Below, piece after piece: positions 34,601-42,945 of a stretch of 64,000 nucleotides of DNA (position 1 is its first letter; the number at the start of each line of letters is the position of its first letter). Both the position numbers and the translations under genes were made by a program. Below the pieces are notes generated by a model. The model had not been told where the DNA came from. It saw nothing but the letters and a program-made list of their open reading frames with translations, and did not search any database. This stretch comes from a virus, in the IMG/VR virus record IMGVR_UViG_3300019776_000365, positions 1 through 64,000 of that record; one strand, given 5' to 3'.

Positions 34601-37389
34601 ATGCTTCTAAAGAGGCTGAAGTGCTATCTAAACAGTTGAATGATCTACTTAGTAGGGTTAACAAAAAGCTAACATCAAAAGGAAGTGGTAGATATAGGAT
34701 ATTCTATCAAGAAGAGAATGGTAAGCTAAATGGTAATCTAGTAAGGATATATACAAAGAAATATCAAGATACAAAAGAAGAGTTACTTAAAAAAGCTCAA
34801 AATGCCACTGGTGACAATAAGGCTAGAGCTTGGGATGATTTTAAAAGATGGTCTAAAGCCAATGAAGATCTAATAGATATTAGATTGTTGTTCCCCACAG
34901 AAGAGTTAACTCAAGATCAACAAATAGCAGCAGATAAACATAAAGCTCATATACTTAAAATGTTGGGTCAACGACAGTACGATAAAGTTATGAGTGAAAT
35001 TTCTGAAGCTTTAATTGATTATGATATATCAAGAAATCTAAAGAAGAATCAATTAGAATTAGATGATACTTTATCTGAAGATGATAAGTTTTTTAAACTA
35101 AAAGAGTGAGAGCATAAGAAATCTCCATATATTGAGATGGAGAGACGCTTGGGTAGTTTAGAAGATGATGGTACATACAAGGATTCTAAAGTTATGTTAG
35201 GCCCTAATAGAACATTTGCAGACAAAGGCGTTAGAGGTCTTAGAACTATTGCAAAAGAGTATTTGAGTGATGGTACAAAAACAGAATGGTATGATCCTAA
35301 ATTTAAAGAAATATCTAAAGATAAGGATTTGTTAGAGCTGTATAACTTCATATACGATACTATGGATTATATGAAGACATTATTACCAGAGCATCAGAGA
35401 AATCAAATATCAACTAATACACTACCATTTATAGAAAAATCTATTGTTGATATGTTTTCTGAAAACTCCGCTATTGGCATGGCTAATATGTGGAGTGAGA
35501 TACAGAACTCATTTATGATTAAAAACTTAGATGAACGCAAATATGATGAAATTGATGTAACAACAGGCAAGGCTATATCAAAGGTAAAAGTTACCACCTT
35601 TATGTCTGGAGATAAGAGATTAAATGATGCTATAAAAATAAAAGAAGCTGAGTTCATAGCTAAGACTGGTAAAAACCCATCAAAAGAAGATGCAGTAAAA
35701 TTTAGAAAAGAAGCTTTAGATGATTTAAATAAAGAAAGATCATTTGATTTGCCATCATTAATAAAGATGTATACAGGCTCGTTATTGGCCTATAAGCATA
35801 AATCTAACGTTATAGATATAATAGAGATAGCTAGAGATGCCGTTGATGAAATAAGCGAAATATCGACATCTAATGCCGGTAGAGAGCAAATAGATCCATT
35901 GACTGGTAAGCCTAGAGTTCAAGCTGGACTAACACACCTCAAAGAGTCATTAGATTACGCCATGGATGCTTTTAAAGGGCAGCCAATACATACTAGAACG
36001 GCTGCATCACAAAATAAAAAATACAACCATAAAGACAAAGTAGAATTAAATAAGTTATTATCTACTAAAGCTTTGTTGGATGAAAAATTTAATAAAGGTA
36101 AGATTAGCAAAGCAGAGCATGATAAGCAAATATCTGTAATAGACAGTAAAATAAACTCATTGGGAGGATATGCTTCTTTTGAAAAAGCTGGTGAAAATGT
36201 ATTGAAATACATTCAACTTAAAGGCATGGGATTTAATGCTATAGCAGGTGCTGTCAATCTAACTACAGGCTGGTTAGAGAACTGCATTAGATCTGCTGAT
36301 GGTAGGTTCTTTGATTCATCTCAATTAGGAGCTTCATATAGAGATGTTATGTCTACTATATACGACCCTATGAGAAAAAATAGCACTACTAGAAAATTGG
36401 TAGGTATAGAAAAGTCCTTAAGGATATTAAATAATCCAGCTCATGAGTTGTATAAAACCGAGTCTAAGTTTGGAAAAGTAGCTTATATTATAACAGAAAA
36501 GACTGAGTTTGTGAACGTTATGTCTATGTCTGGTGCTTATCTTAGAAATATTAAAGTTAAAGACGCTAAAGGCAATGATTCTAATCTATATGAAGCATTT
36601 AAAGAGGATGGGTCTATTAAAGATGGCTGGAAGTTAAGCAATACTAAAACTAATGATGAGTTTTTGTTTGATGTAAGCCAAGCTATACAAGCTTTAATTA
36701 AAAGATCTCATGGTAACTACAGAGATTCACTCAAGGGTAAAAAAACTATATTGGGTCAAATGGCCTTTCAGTTTAGGACTTGGATGCCAGAATTGTACAA
36801 TTCAAGGTGAGGAGCAACTCAGTATGACTATATACTTAATAAAGAATTTAAGGGTAGATGGAAATCATATGGCACATTAACTGGTAGTGAGTTTAATGGA
36901 AATACATTTACAGCAGCAGACAATACATTGTATACATTAGGTCAGCTATGTAGAAAGATATTATTTATGAGGACTTCATTTGATGGTAGGATGTCAGAAG
37001 TTGATGCTGCTAACATGAAAGCAAACCTTATGGAGCTTCATTTTGTACTTGGTACTATAGCTTTGATGTTAATGTTAAGAGCAGCCATTCCAGATGAAGA
37101 TAGAAAGAAAAACTTTACATATAATATGTTGATTAATCTTATTACAAGACAGCAGAATGATATATTAGTTTTCGCTAACCCTGGGACATTTGAGCAGATT
37201 AATAAAAATGTATTACCAGTAACAAGTGTTATATCTGATACTAAAAACTTAATGACGGCTATTAAAAATGAATTTAGCGATGATGATAAACAGCATGGTA
37301 AATCATTTGTTAAGGCCGTTAAGATGGTCCCACTTGGAGGCCAGCTAGTTAGAATTGGTCAATATGGATCTAAAGAAATAGCTCAATAA
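31693..37389 (+). CDS. Giant virion protein 3 (polyvalent), four TGA-Trp codons
   Basis: An 1898-residue frame that starts two bases after the RNA polymerase stop, with TGAs at 33676, 33727, 35107 and 36808. The N-terminus (MAKCIIHNDKFKDLVEKSG) resembles the start of the polymerase gene. Around residues 515-545, FILTGSVVLSEQGS and HDLDW fit the GS...DxD pattern of minimal nucleotidyltransferases. The remainder is long helical segments, and near the end LGQMAFQFRTWMPELYNSR resembles shared C-terminal parts of large phage polyvalent proteins. It probably enters the host with the DNA. It ends the late module, followed by a terminator. Confidence 0.7.
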
Positions 37390-37412
37390 CGTTTTGTTGG
37401 ATAAAATTTTTT

Positions 37413-37450
37413 ATAGGTGGGACTTTTTACATCCCACCTATTTTTGTTTT
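37413..37450 (+). terminator. Terminator at the end of the late module
   Basis: A perfect 10-bp stem (37413-37422 with 37432-37441) is followed by a T-rich tract. It lies between the convergent ends of the last late gene and the first - strand gene, overlapping the end of the latter, and mainly serves the + strand. The reverse side lacks a clean T-run. Confidence 0.85.
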
Positions 37451-37910
37451 ATTTTTTACTATCAATTAAGTCAGTACAAAGATAAACACTTGAAATTACT
37501 GGAATTCCTACTTGTTTGCAAGAATTTTTAATATCATTAATTGAATACATTGGTTTATTATATTTAATATATTCTTCTGCTTTTTCTTTAGTTGAAAAAT
37601 ATTTATAATTCATTAAATCTGGGTTACATAGAGTATTGCTATAATCAATTCCCATTGAAAATGACTTTAAATTTACATAAAATATATCCGGATGGTTGTT
37701 TTTATAAATATCTACACCATCTTCTGTTGTAAATAATGGTCTTGGTTTTACCAACTCCCAGTATTCTGGATAACTGTTATAAAAATTAGTACCCATCCAA
37801 TCAGGGTGAGATCTTAAATGCAATACATCAATACCATCATACCAATGTATTGTATTTAAAGATGGGCTACCAGGATATGTTTTGATTAATTTATACTCTA
37901 TTTTACTCAT
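37449..37910 (-). CDS. Hypothetical phage protein
   Basis: A 153-residue soluble protein rich in Tyr, Pro and Asp, with patterns such as WYDGIDVLHLRSHPDW and YSINDIKNSCKQVGIPV. No catalytic motif is recognised. It is the last gene of the - strand transcript and overlaps the preceding gene by 8 bases. All Trp codons are TGG and it stops at TAA. Confidence 0.6.
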   Translation of the reverse strand: MSKIEYKLIKTYPGSPSLNTIHWYDGIDVLHLRSHPDWMGTNFYNSYPEYWELVKPRPLFTTEDGVDIYKNNHPDIFYVNLKSFSMGIDYSNTLCNPDLMNYKYFSTKEKAEEYIKYNKPMYSINDIKNSCKQVGIPVISSVYLCTDLIDSKK

Positions 37911-38163
37911 ACACTTGTGTTTTTATTAATTGTTTGTTTTTATCGTAAGTTTCTATTACATTTAAATTAAGCTTATTTGCAGCCTGTTTAAGCGCATATC
38001 TCAAGTCAAACATGCCATTGCTTATCAATTGAAATATAACCCGGATTTCGTCAGCGGAAGGCTCTTTAACGCCACATAGGTTGCAATAATATACTATAAA
38101 CTCAGTTAGTTTATTTTGATCTACACTATTGTTCTCAAGTGTGTTTTTTATGAAATCTTTCAT
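37903..38163 (-). CDS. Hypothetical small protein
   Basis: 86 residues, helical and acidic at the start (KDFIKNTLENNSVDQNKLT), with a C-terminal part that could be a small alpha/beta domain (LNLNVIETYDKNKQL). Its overlap with the next gene suggests co-translation. Function not recognised. Confidence 0.55.
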   Translation of the reverse strand: MKDFIKNTLENNSVDQNKLTEFIVYYCNLCGVKEPSADEIRVIFQLISNGMFDLRYALKQAANKLNLNVIETYDKNKQLIKTQVYE

Positions 38164-38181
38164 AAATACTTATGATTAACT

Positions 38182-38412
38182 TTATTTGATATTATTTATA
38201 GTTATAAATGCATCAAACTCTTTAAATATTTCATTATGCTCAAATACGATTCTATCTTTCACTTCATCTTCAAATTCATCCTCTGGTAGTTTAAATAGGT
38301 TTGATTGCATATCATAATATCCAATATTGCTATGTTTAAACACAAGACCACCAATGTCAATTAATATATCATATTCTACTCTTACTGAAATTTCATCTCT
38401 TGGGTCGTGCAT
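38182..38412 (-). CDS. Hypothetical small acidic protein
   Basis: 76 residues with a beta-rich start (ISVRVEYDILIDIGGLVF) and an acidic helix. No motif is recognised. The 139 bases before it (38413-38551) hold no convincing gene; they include an AAGGAGAG stretch on the - strand and could be a leader or promoter. Confidence 0.5.
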   Translation of the reverse strand: MHDPRDEISVRVEYDILIDIGGLVFKHSNIGYYDMQSNLFKLPEDEFEDEVKDRIVFEHNEIFKEFDAFITINNIK

Positions 38413-38551
38413 AATATTTATTTATTTGTAATCAACCGCAGGGTTACTGGTTTGTAATGTTTAGTGTTAACCATTTTTATTTAGCGTATTACCTAACAGC
38501 TCTCCTTCAAGCAATACAATTGCCGTTTAGTGTGTTTTGGTTGATTGTTTA

Positions 38552-38803
38552 TTATTTTTTAGTTAATTTAGCCCCAATGCCAAGGCCACCACATATAGCT
38601 ATTACATATCCGCAAGCAGTAAATAAAACAGGCGACACATGATATGAGTTTTGCAAATCAAAGTATTTATCCATTGCAAGAACTCCAGCATTAGCCACAC
38701 CTATGGTTATTGCATAGCTTTTTACTTTTTTAAAAAAGATTGGACTTTCTGCCTTCCACCTAATAAATACTTCTTTTATAAATGATGTTTCTTTAAATTT
38801 CAT
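38552..38803 (-). CDS. Putative holin (two membrane helices)
   Basis: An 83-residue protein with a charged N-terminus (MKFKETSFIKEVFIRWK) and two hydrophobic segments, about 32-47 (ITIGVANAGVLAM) and about 58-78 (VLFTACGYVIAICGGLGIG), ending in a lysine-rich tail. Size, topology and tail fit small phage holins, which open the inner membrane for lysis; Bacteroides phages often carry such proteins. The likely endolysin is about 25 kb away at 63230. It could instead be another small membrane protein. Confidence 0.5.
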   Translation of the reverse strand: MKFKETSFIKEVFIRWKAESPIFFKKVKSYAITIGVANAGVLAMDKYFDLQNSYHVSPVLFTACGYVIAICGGLGIGAKLTKK

Positions 38804-39026
38804 TTTGTTTTTCCTCTAATATTTTTATTAGTTTCTCGATATACCACTTAGCTTTTTTAATATCTTCTAAGCCATTCTTATCTTCATATCTCCATAGGTA
38901 TTTAATGGCATTCGCTGTACATATAGCTTCAATACCAGATTTACCTACTGTTGCACTTTCTAATGCATCAATACATTCTATTTTACCATTTTTATAATGG
39001 TTTGGATTAATATTATCTTTACTCAT
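38793..39026 (-). CDS. DUF3310 family protein
   Basis: A 77-residue protein with INPNHYKNGKIECIDAL near the N-terminus and IKYLWRYEDKNGLEDIKKA further on. These two blocks define the small DUF3310 family common in phages, sometimes listed as nucleotide-kinase-like or SaV-like. The biochemical role is unknown. It overlaps both neighbours by a few bases, as in a tightly coupled operon. Confidence 0.8.
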   Translation of the reverse strand: MSKDNINPNHYKNGKIECIDALESATVGKSGIEAICTANAIKYLWRYEDKNGLEDIKKAKWYIEKLIKILEEKQNEI

Positions 39027-39627
39027 TTGTTTTGCCTGTAATTAAATTTGACATTGGTAATGTTTCGATAAAGTCACAAAAGTATTGCCATTCATCAAGT
39101 TTATGATGTCTTCTTTGCGAATAAATTGTTTTTAATTGAAGATAATTCGTAGAAATTCCCATCCATTTTAAATAGCCAGAAGGAATATTTGAAATAATCT
39201 TGTTAAAATAATGAGATTTTTCCTCTTTTGAGTCTACTAGATTATAAGAGTCTATATAATCATTTATTGCAGCAATAAAATCTGGGTCTGTGCTGTCTGT
39301 AAAATCATCTAACGTAAGACTTCTTGATGTAATCTTATGCATTTTAGATTGGCTGCTAATGATGTCAACCCAATGATATCGTTGTAATTGTGGGCTAAAA
39401 TACTCAGGGTAACACAAATCAAATTGAATGATTATGCCTTTGAGAAAATTCGAATGGCCTGACCCATTTGGGGCATTGGATAATTGACATGCTCTTTTTA
39501 TTCTGTTGGTTGTAAGATCTTCGCTATTAATAAATTCAAGGCTAATAGGCTCTCCTACTTTCATTGGGTATTGGCTGCGAATTATTGACTCATTCAATCC
39601 ATACACTTCTAAATTCTTAATCTGCAT
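39019..39627 (-). CDS. Conserved phage protein, possibly ThyX-like
   Basis: A 202-residue protein with conserved-looking blocks RACQLSNAPNGSGHSNF, LQRYHWVDIISSQSKMH and YSQRRHHKLDEWQYFCDF. The clustered Arg, His, Ser and Gln recall the substrate-binding motif of flavin-dependent thymidylate synthase (ThyX). That would fit the nearby dUTPase and ribonucleotide reductase, but the classical RHRxxSxNExSxRY motif is not present as such. The assignment is tentative. It overlaps both neighbours by a few bases. Confidence 0.45.
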   Translation of the reverse strand: MQIKNLEVYGLNESIIRSQYPMKVGEPISLEFINSEDLTTNRIKRACQLSNAPNGSGHSNFLKGIIIQFDLCYPEYFSPQLQRYHWVDIISSQSKMHKITSRSLTLDDFTDSTDPDFIAAINDYIDSYNLVDSKEEKSHYFNKIISNIPSGYLKWMGISTNYLQLKTIYSQRRHHKLDEWQYFCDFIETLPMSNLITGKTNE

Positions 39628-39793
39628 TTTCTTCGTATTCTTTTATTAGTTTATTGCTTTCTTTTTTAACAAAATTTCTAGCCAATTTTGACCATCTTTT
39701 TGTTTTGCTATTTTGGGCTTTTGACCAATGCCTTGGAAGGTAATCATCCATATCCCAGCCAAGTATTTGGATTAATATTCTACGACCAGTCAT
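39617..39793 (-). CDS. Small basic protein
   Basis: A 58-residue protein starting MTGRRILIQILGWDMDDYLP and continuing with RHWSKAQNSKTKRWSKLARN, so it is strongly basic in the middle and acidic at the end. It fills the gap between the ThyX-like and OB-fold genes and overlaps the former by 11 bases, which supports it being real. Possibly nucleic-acid binding from charge alone. Confidence 0.55.
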   Translation of the reverse strand: MTGRRILIQILGWDMDDYLPRHWSKAQNSKTKRWSKLARNFVKKESNKLIKEYEENAD

Positions 39794-39795
39794 AT

Positions 39796-40488
39796 TTAAT
39801 CGTAATTACAATTTAACAACATTTTATTACTTTCTCCCCACATAAAATCTTCATAGTTTTCAATAGTACATTTAACCCCAAATTTACCTTTAATAATATC
39901 AATCAATTCATAAGTTGGTGATATAAATAAGTCTTGATGAAATGTTCTTTGAAAAACCTGCACATTGCCTTTTTGTATAAATACACCAAGATTATCTTCT
40001 ATCCATTCAATTATATCATTAGACCATACTTTAGGATCTAAATGTATTACAAAAATAGTTCCTTTCTTAAAATCTACATGTTCTAATAACTTACATTTGT
40101 CGAATGTACAAAATTCATTTCTAACACTCAAATTAAACAAACAGCATTTACCAACTATTAACTGATTTGCAAACTCTTTAAATGTTTTTTCATTGCAATA
40201 CACTTTTATTGAGCTATAATCATCAACTAAATATATCCATAAAAACATATTGCCAGCTTGTGATGTCTTATATTCTATTTTATCTATCACAGCGGCTATC
40301 ATACAGCCTTTAAGGTCATTTCTATCAAGTATTTGCTCATTTAAATACGCAATGTTACTTAGATTCCAATTATCTGCTTTAAGCTTATATTCGCCTAATA
40401 CGGAGGTTAAATTAAACCCTAAAACTTCTCTTTCTAATGATAGTAATTGTTGTTTAGTTGGATTAACTATTCTTTCTTTTTTTGCCAT
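39796..40488 (-). CDS. OB-fold protein resembling the C-terminus of DNA polymerase III alpha
   Basis: A 230-residue protein. The start (QQLLSLEREVLGFNLTS) matches the segment of DnaE-type polymerases leading into the OB-fold. It is followed by an OB-fold pattern (MIAAVIDKIEYKTSQAGNMFLWIYLVDDYSSIKVYC). The C-terminal 90 residues resemble the tail region after it. No polymerase palm or PHP domain is present here, and the next upstream genes are unrelated. It may be a stand-alone derivative, or a split subunit whose catalytic part lies elsewhere in the genome. Confidence 0.65.
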   Translation of the reverse strand: MAKKERIVNPTKQQLLSLEREVLGFNLTSVLGEYKLKADNWNLSNIAYLNEQILDRNDLKGCMIAAVIDKIEYKTSQAGNMFLWIYLVDDYSSIKVYCNEKTFKEFANQLIVGKCCLFNLSVRNEFCTFDKCKLLEHVDFKKGTIFVIHLDPKVWSNDIIEWIEDNLGVFIQKGNVQVFQRTFHQDLFISPTYELIDIIKGKFGVKCTIENYEDFMWGESNKMLLNCNYD

Positions 40489-40774
40489 TAAATATAAACA
40501 AATATCCTACATTTTCGTCATATTTGAAGTCAATTATTTCACCCAAATACTCTCTTGAATTAGATTCTGTATTTTTACAGTCTAATTGCATTCCTACATA
40601 CAATCTAGGACATGTGTGTATCTCAATAAATTTCTCACCCTCGTCATTGTAGCCAATATACACAGGATTTGGCCCTGTAATTAATTTAGCAGCCCTAAAT
40701 GAAGGTCTGCTTTTGATTGGTATTAAAAACCTTAAGAACGAATCACTCTTTTTAAATATTTTGTATGTTGCCAT
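40463..40774 (-). CDS. Hypothetical protein
   Basis: 103 residues from the ATG at 40774 (MATYKIFKKSDSF); a longer frame begins at 40822 but would overlap the upstream gene further. It is beta-rich, with RLYVGMQLDCKNTES and a basic C-terminus (FNGKKRKNS). No motif is recognised. It overlaps both neighbours by about 25 bases. Confidence 0.5.
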   Translation of the reverse strand: MATYKIFKKSDSFLRFLIPIKSRPSFRAAKLITGPNPVYIGYNDEGEKFIEIHTCPRLYVGMQLDCKNTESNSREYLGEIIDFKYDENVGYLFIFNGKKRKNS

Positions 40775-40958
40775 ATTTTTCTTGTAAGAATAAATTAAAC
40801 AATTCGTATTCGTCAAACCCACCTAATCCATTGTTATAGTCGTGGTAGTAATATTTAACTGATTTATCTACATGTCTTATTGCAAAGAAATGCTCACTAG
40901 TCCACTTTAAGAACTCAATAGATAGGCTTTTAGATTCCTCTTTTACTACATCTACCAT
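40752..40958 (-). CDS. Hypothetical small protein
   Basis: 68 residues, starting MVDVVKEESKSLSIEFLKW and rich in Tyr and Asp in the second half. It has no membrane segment and no recognised motif, and lies between the retropepsin-like gene and a hypothetical gene, probably in one transcript. Confidence 0.5.
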   Translation of the reverse strand: MVDVVKEESKSLSIEFLKWTSEHFFAIRHVDKSVKYYYHDYNNGLGGFDEYELFNLFLQEKYGNIQNI

Positions 40959-40963
40959 AATTA

Positions 40964-41473
40964 TTACTTTTTAACCCAAACTACCAGTTCATCAAAATCT
41001 AAAGACCATTTGTTTTTATTGAAGAATTGCCCACTTAAAATACCGACGATATTAACACCATACGCATTATTTAGTTGTTCAAATGTATTCAAATTTATAA
41101 CATCAAAAGAACATTCTTGCTCTAATACTCCACTAATATTTATGTTGATATAAGTTTCATAAGAATCTACTACAACCTCATGGCCAGTAATCGTGCTTGT
41201 TTTACCAGTGTTTTTTAGTAGATCTTTATGTTTATCACAAAACGATCTACTAATACAATTATCGCTAGCACCGCTGTCTAAAAGCATATAAACATCTTCG
41301 CCAAATATAGTTGCTTTAATAATTGGCAGCTTTGTAATATTGAAATTATCTTTAAAGCAAATTGAATACTTATTTTGTTTTTTTATCTTATTACTAAGAT
41401 CTTTAATTATTAAATATACACCAATTGCACATCCAATAATTAGCCCTGAAATATATACATATCCTAAAATCAT
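40964..41473 (-). CDS. Membrane-anchored retropepsin-like aspartic protease
   Basis: A 169-residue protein with one N-terminal membrane helix (about residues 5-23, YVYISGLIIGCAIGVYLII). A retropepsin-type domain follows: LLDSGAS at 64-70 with D66 as the likely catalytic Asp, and the typical later NIVGILSG segment at 141-148. A single-domain protease of this fold must dimerise to be active. Known relatives cleave proteins; the phage target is unknown. It may face either side of the host inner membrane. The next gene also encodes a small membrane protein. Confidence 0.7.
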   Translation of the reverse strand: MILGYVYISGLIIGCAIGVYLIIKDLSNKIKKQNKYSICFKDNFNITKLPIIKATIFGEDVYMLLDSGASDNCISRSFCDKHKDLLKNTGKTSTITGHEVVVDSYETYININISGVLEQECSFDVINLNTFEQLNNAYGVNIVGILSGQFFNKNKWSLDFDELVVWVKK

Positions 41474-41479
41474 CTATTA

Positions 41480-41725
41480 TTATTTTTCATGTTTATAATC
41501 ACCAAATGTTATATATCTAACAAATGTTTCAAATGGTGTTTTATCATATTCGTAATAATGATACTTACCGTAAACTCTTTTTCCTGTGAACCACTCCCAA
41601 TTTGACCTTTTTGCTTTAAAATCCCATAAGAATCTAATCGTTATATAAAATAAATATACGATTAAATCCATAATCCACAATAAAGTTGCAAATATAATCC
41701 ACACTGGATATAAAATATATTTCAT
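41480..41725 (-). CDS. Small membrane protein
   Basis: 81 residues with a hydrophobic N-terminal segment of about 28 residues (ILYPVWIIFATLLWIMDLIV) and a Tyr/Lys-rich soluble tail. It lies between the retropepsin-like gene and a small acidic gene; a partner role with the protease is possible but not shown. Trp codons are all TGG. Confidence 0.55.
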   Translation of the reverse strand: MKYILYPVWIIFATLLWIMDLIVYLFYITIRFLWDFKAKRSNWEWFTGKRVYGKYHYYEYDKTPFETFVRYITFGDYKHEK

Positions 41726-41728
41726 TTA

Positions 41729-41989
41729 TTATTTGTTTTTGTTAATACCATTCTTATTATCCCAAATAAGCGTTCCATCCCAATCGTAAAATTCTTCAGT
41801 TGGATTGCCGTCATTCTCTTCTACTGAAATATCCTCCATTGAATCATATAGAGATTCAGATTCATAGTTTACATTATAGATCTCGCCATTTTTAATAAGT
41901 TCGATAATCTCTTCATCTGAAATATCATCGTCAAGCCATTGTCTATCCCAGATAGTAAATTTTCTATCTATATATTTTCTTCTACCCAT
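41729..41989 (-). CDS. Hypothetical acidic protein
   Basis: 86 residues, strongly acidic in the middle (DDDISDEEIIELIKNGE and MEDISVEENDG), with WDRQWLDD and YDWDGTLIWD motifs. Acidic, tryptophan-containing small proteins like this are often inhibitors or DNA mimics in phages, but that is speculation. It is next to the dUTPase gene. Confidence 0.5.
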   Translation of the reverse strand: MGRRKYIDRKFTIWDRQWLDDDISDEEIIELIKNGEIYNVNYESESLYDSMEDISVEENDGNPTEEFYDWDGTLIWDNKNGINKNK

Positions 41990-41992
41990 AAT

Positions 41993-42475
41993 TTATTTAT
42001 TATATCCACCAGTAGAACCAAATCCACCACGAGATTCGTTATTAAAATGTTTTACTTTCTCAAACACCGGCCTGCCAATAAATATATGCCTAATTTTAGC
42101 CCACCACGGAGCGTCTTGAGTGAGTCTAATTTCAAACTGACATATACGTTCATACTTGTTTACTTCAGTCGCTTTAAGAGCAAATAAAGGACATTTCCAT
42201 ATGTCATTATTACCAATATAGCCTTTATTATAATTATTTGGCCCATCAATTACCCCATAATGGTTTAAAACAACTAGGTGTTTTTTAATACCAAGACTAC
42301 TCCTGGGTACTATATTTGCTTGATAATACCTAGGTAGATTCATTGACAATCCTAATGACACTACAGCTTGACCGAATCTTTCAAACTTTATGTGTTCTGC
42401 TGATTTAAGATCGTACCAATTGCCATTCTTTTCAATTTTACACCCATTGTCGTGATATATTACTTGTATTTTCAT
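41993..42475 (-). CDS. dut: dUTPase (deoxyuridine triphosphate nucleotidohydrolase)
   Basis: A 160-residue trimeric-type dUTPase, which hydrolyses dUTP to dUMP and keeps uracil out of phage DNA while supplying dUMP. Motifs are in order: ANIVPRSSLGIK (motif 2), LNHYGVIDGPNN (motif 3 with the catalytic Asp region), ERICQFEI (motif 4) and RGGFGSTGG at about 149-157 (motif 5). The insertion between motifs 4 and 5 is slightly long. It lies in the nucleotide-metabolism part of the block, with the ribonucleotide reductase 1.4 kb upstream. Confidence 0.9.
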   Translation of the reverse strand: MKIQVIYHDNGCKIEKNGNWYDLKSAEHIKFERFGQAVVSLGLSMNLPRYYQANIVPRSSLGIKKHLVVLNHYGVIDGPNNYNKGYIGNNDIWKCPLFALKATEVNKYERICQFEIRLTQDAPWWAKIRHIFIGRPVFEKVKHFNNESRGGFGSTGGYNK

Positions 42476-42487
42476 TTAATTATTATT

Positions 42488-42928
42488 TTATTTCTTAAAC
42501 TTAAAAATTAGGCCATCTTCTGATTTTGTATACATTTTATCAATTTTTACTCTTTTGTATATTGTTGCATATGGTATATTAAGAATTATTGATGCTATTG
42601 TTATGTTTTTAAATTCAGCGATTTTATCCCCATTAAGACTATAACATTCGATTGGGGTATTATCGTACTTGCCTATTCTTATATTTGAGAATTTATCATT
42701 AATTATTCTATATAATTTCACAATATCATCCCTATATGTTCTTTTTTTTTTGAAAAGAAGCGTATCGTCTGGTAATACATGGATATCATTATTTTTTGAA
42801 AACATTGGATATTTACCAATTGTGTCTGGATAAAATTTATTCCTAGCGTCATTTAAACAATCGAATGATTCTATAAAAGATCCATCATTATTGTATCTAA
42901 AAACCTTTATTTTTTGTCTTCCACTCAT
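42488..42928 (-). CDS. NUMOD-type DNA-binding protein without nuclease domain
   Basis: A 146-residue protein with two NUMOD/IENR1-like repeats: VFRYNNDGSFIESFDCLNDA near the N-terminus and ECYSLNGDKIAEFKNITIAS followed by ILNIPYATIYKRVK near the end. These modules normally form the DNA-binding half of homing endonucleases. No GIY-YIG or HNH catalytic part is present, so this is either a degraded homing endonuclease or a stand-alone sequence-specific binder. It sits between the dUTPase and RNA ligase genes. Confidence 0.65.
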   Translation of the reverse strand: MSGRQKIKVFRYNNDGSFIESFDCLNDARNKFYPDTIGKYPMFSKNNDIHVLPDDTLLFKKKRTYRDDIVKLYRIINDKFSNIRIGKYDNTPIECYSLNGDKIAEFKNITIASIILNIPYATIYKRVKIDKMYTKSEDGLIFKFKK

Positions 42929-42945
42929 TTTGATTTATTTGTTTA

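Noticed and set aside
38413-38551. Possible tiny gene or tRNA in the 139-base gap
   Set aside because: Only an 18-codon frame is found, and no cloverleaf with a TTC-type arm could be drawn.
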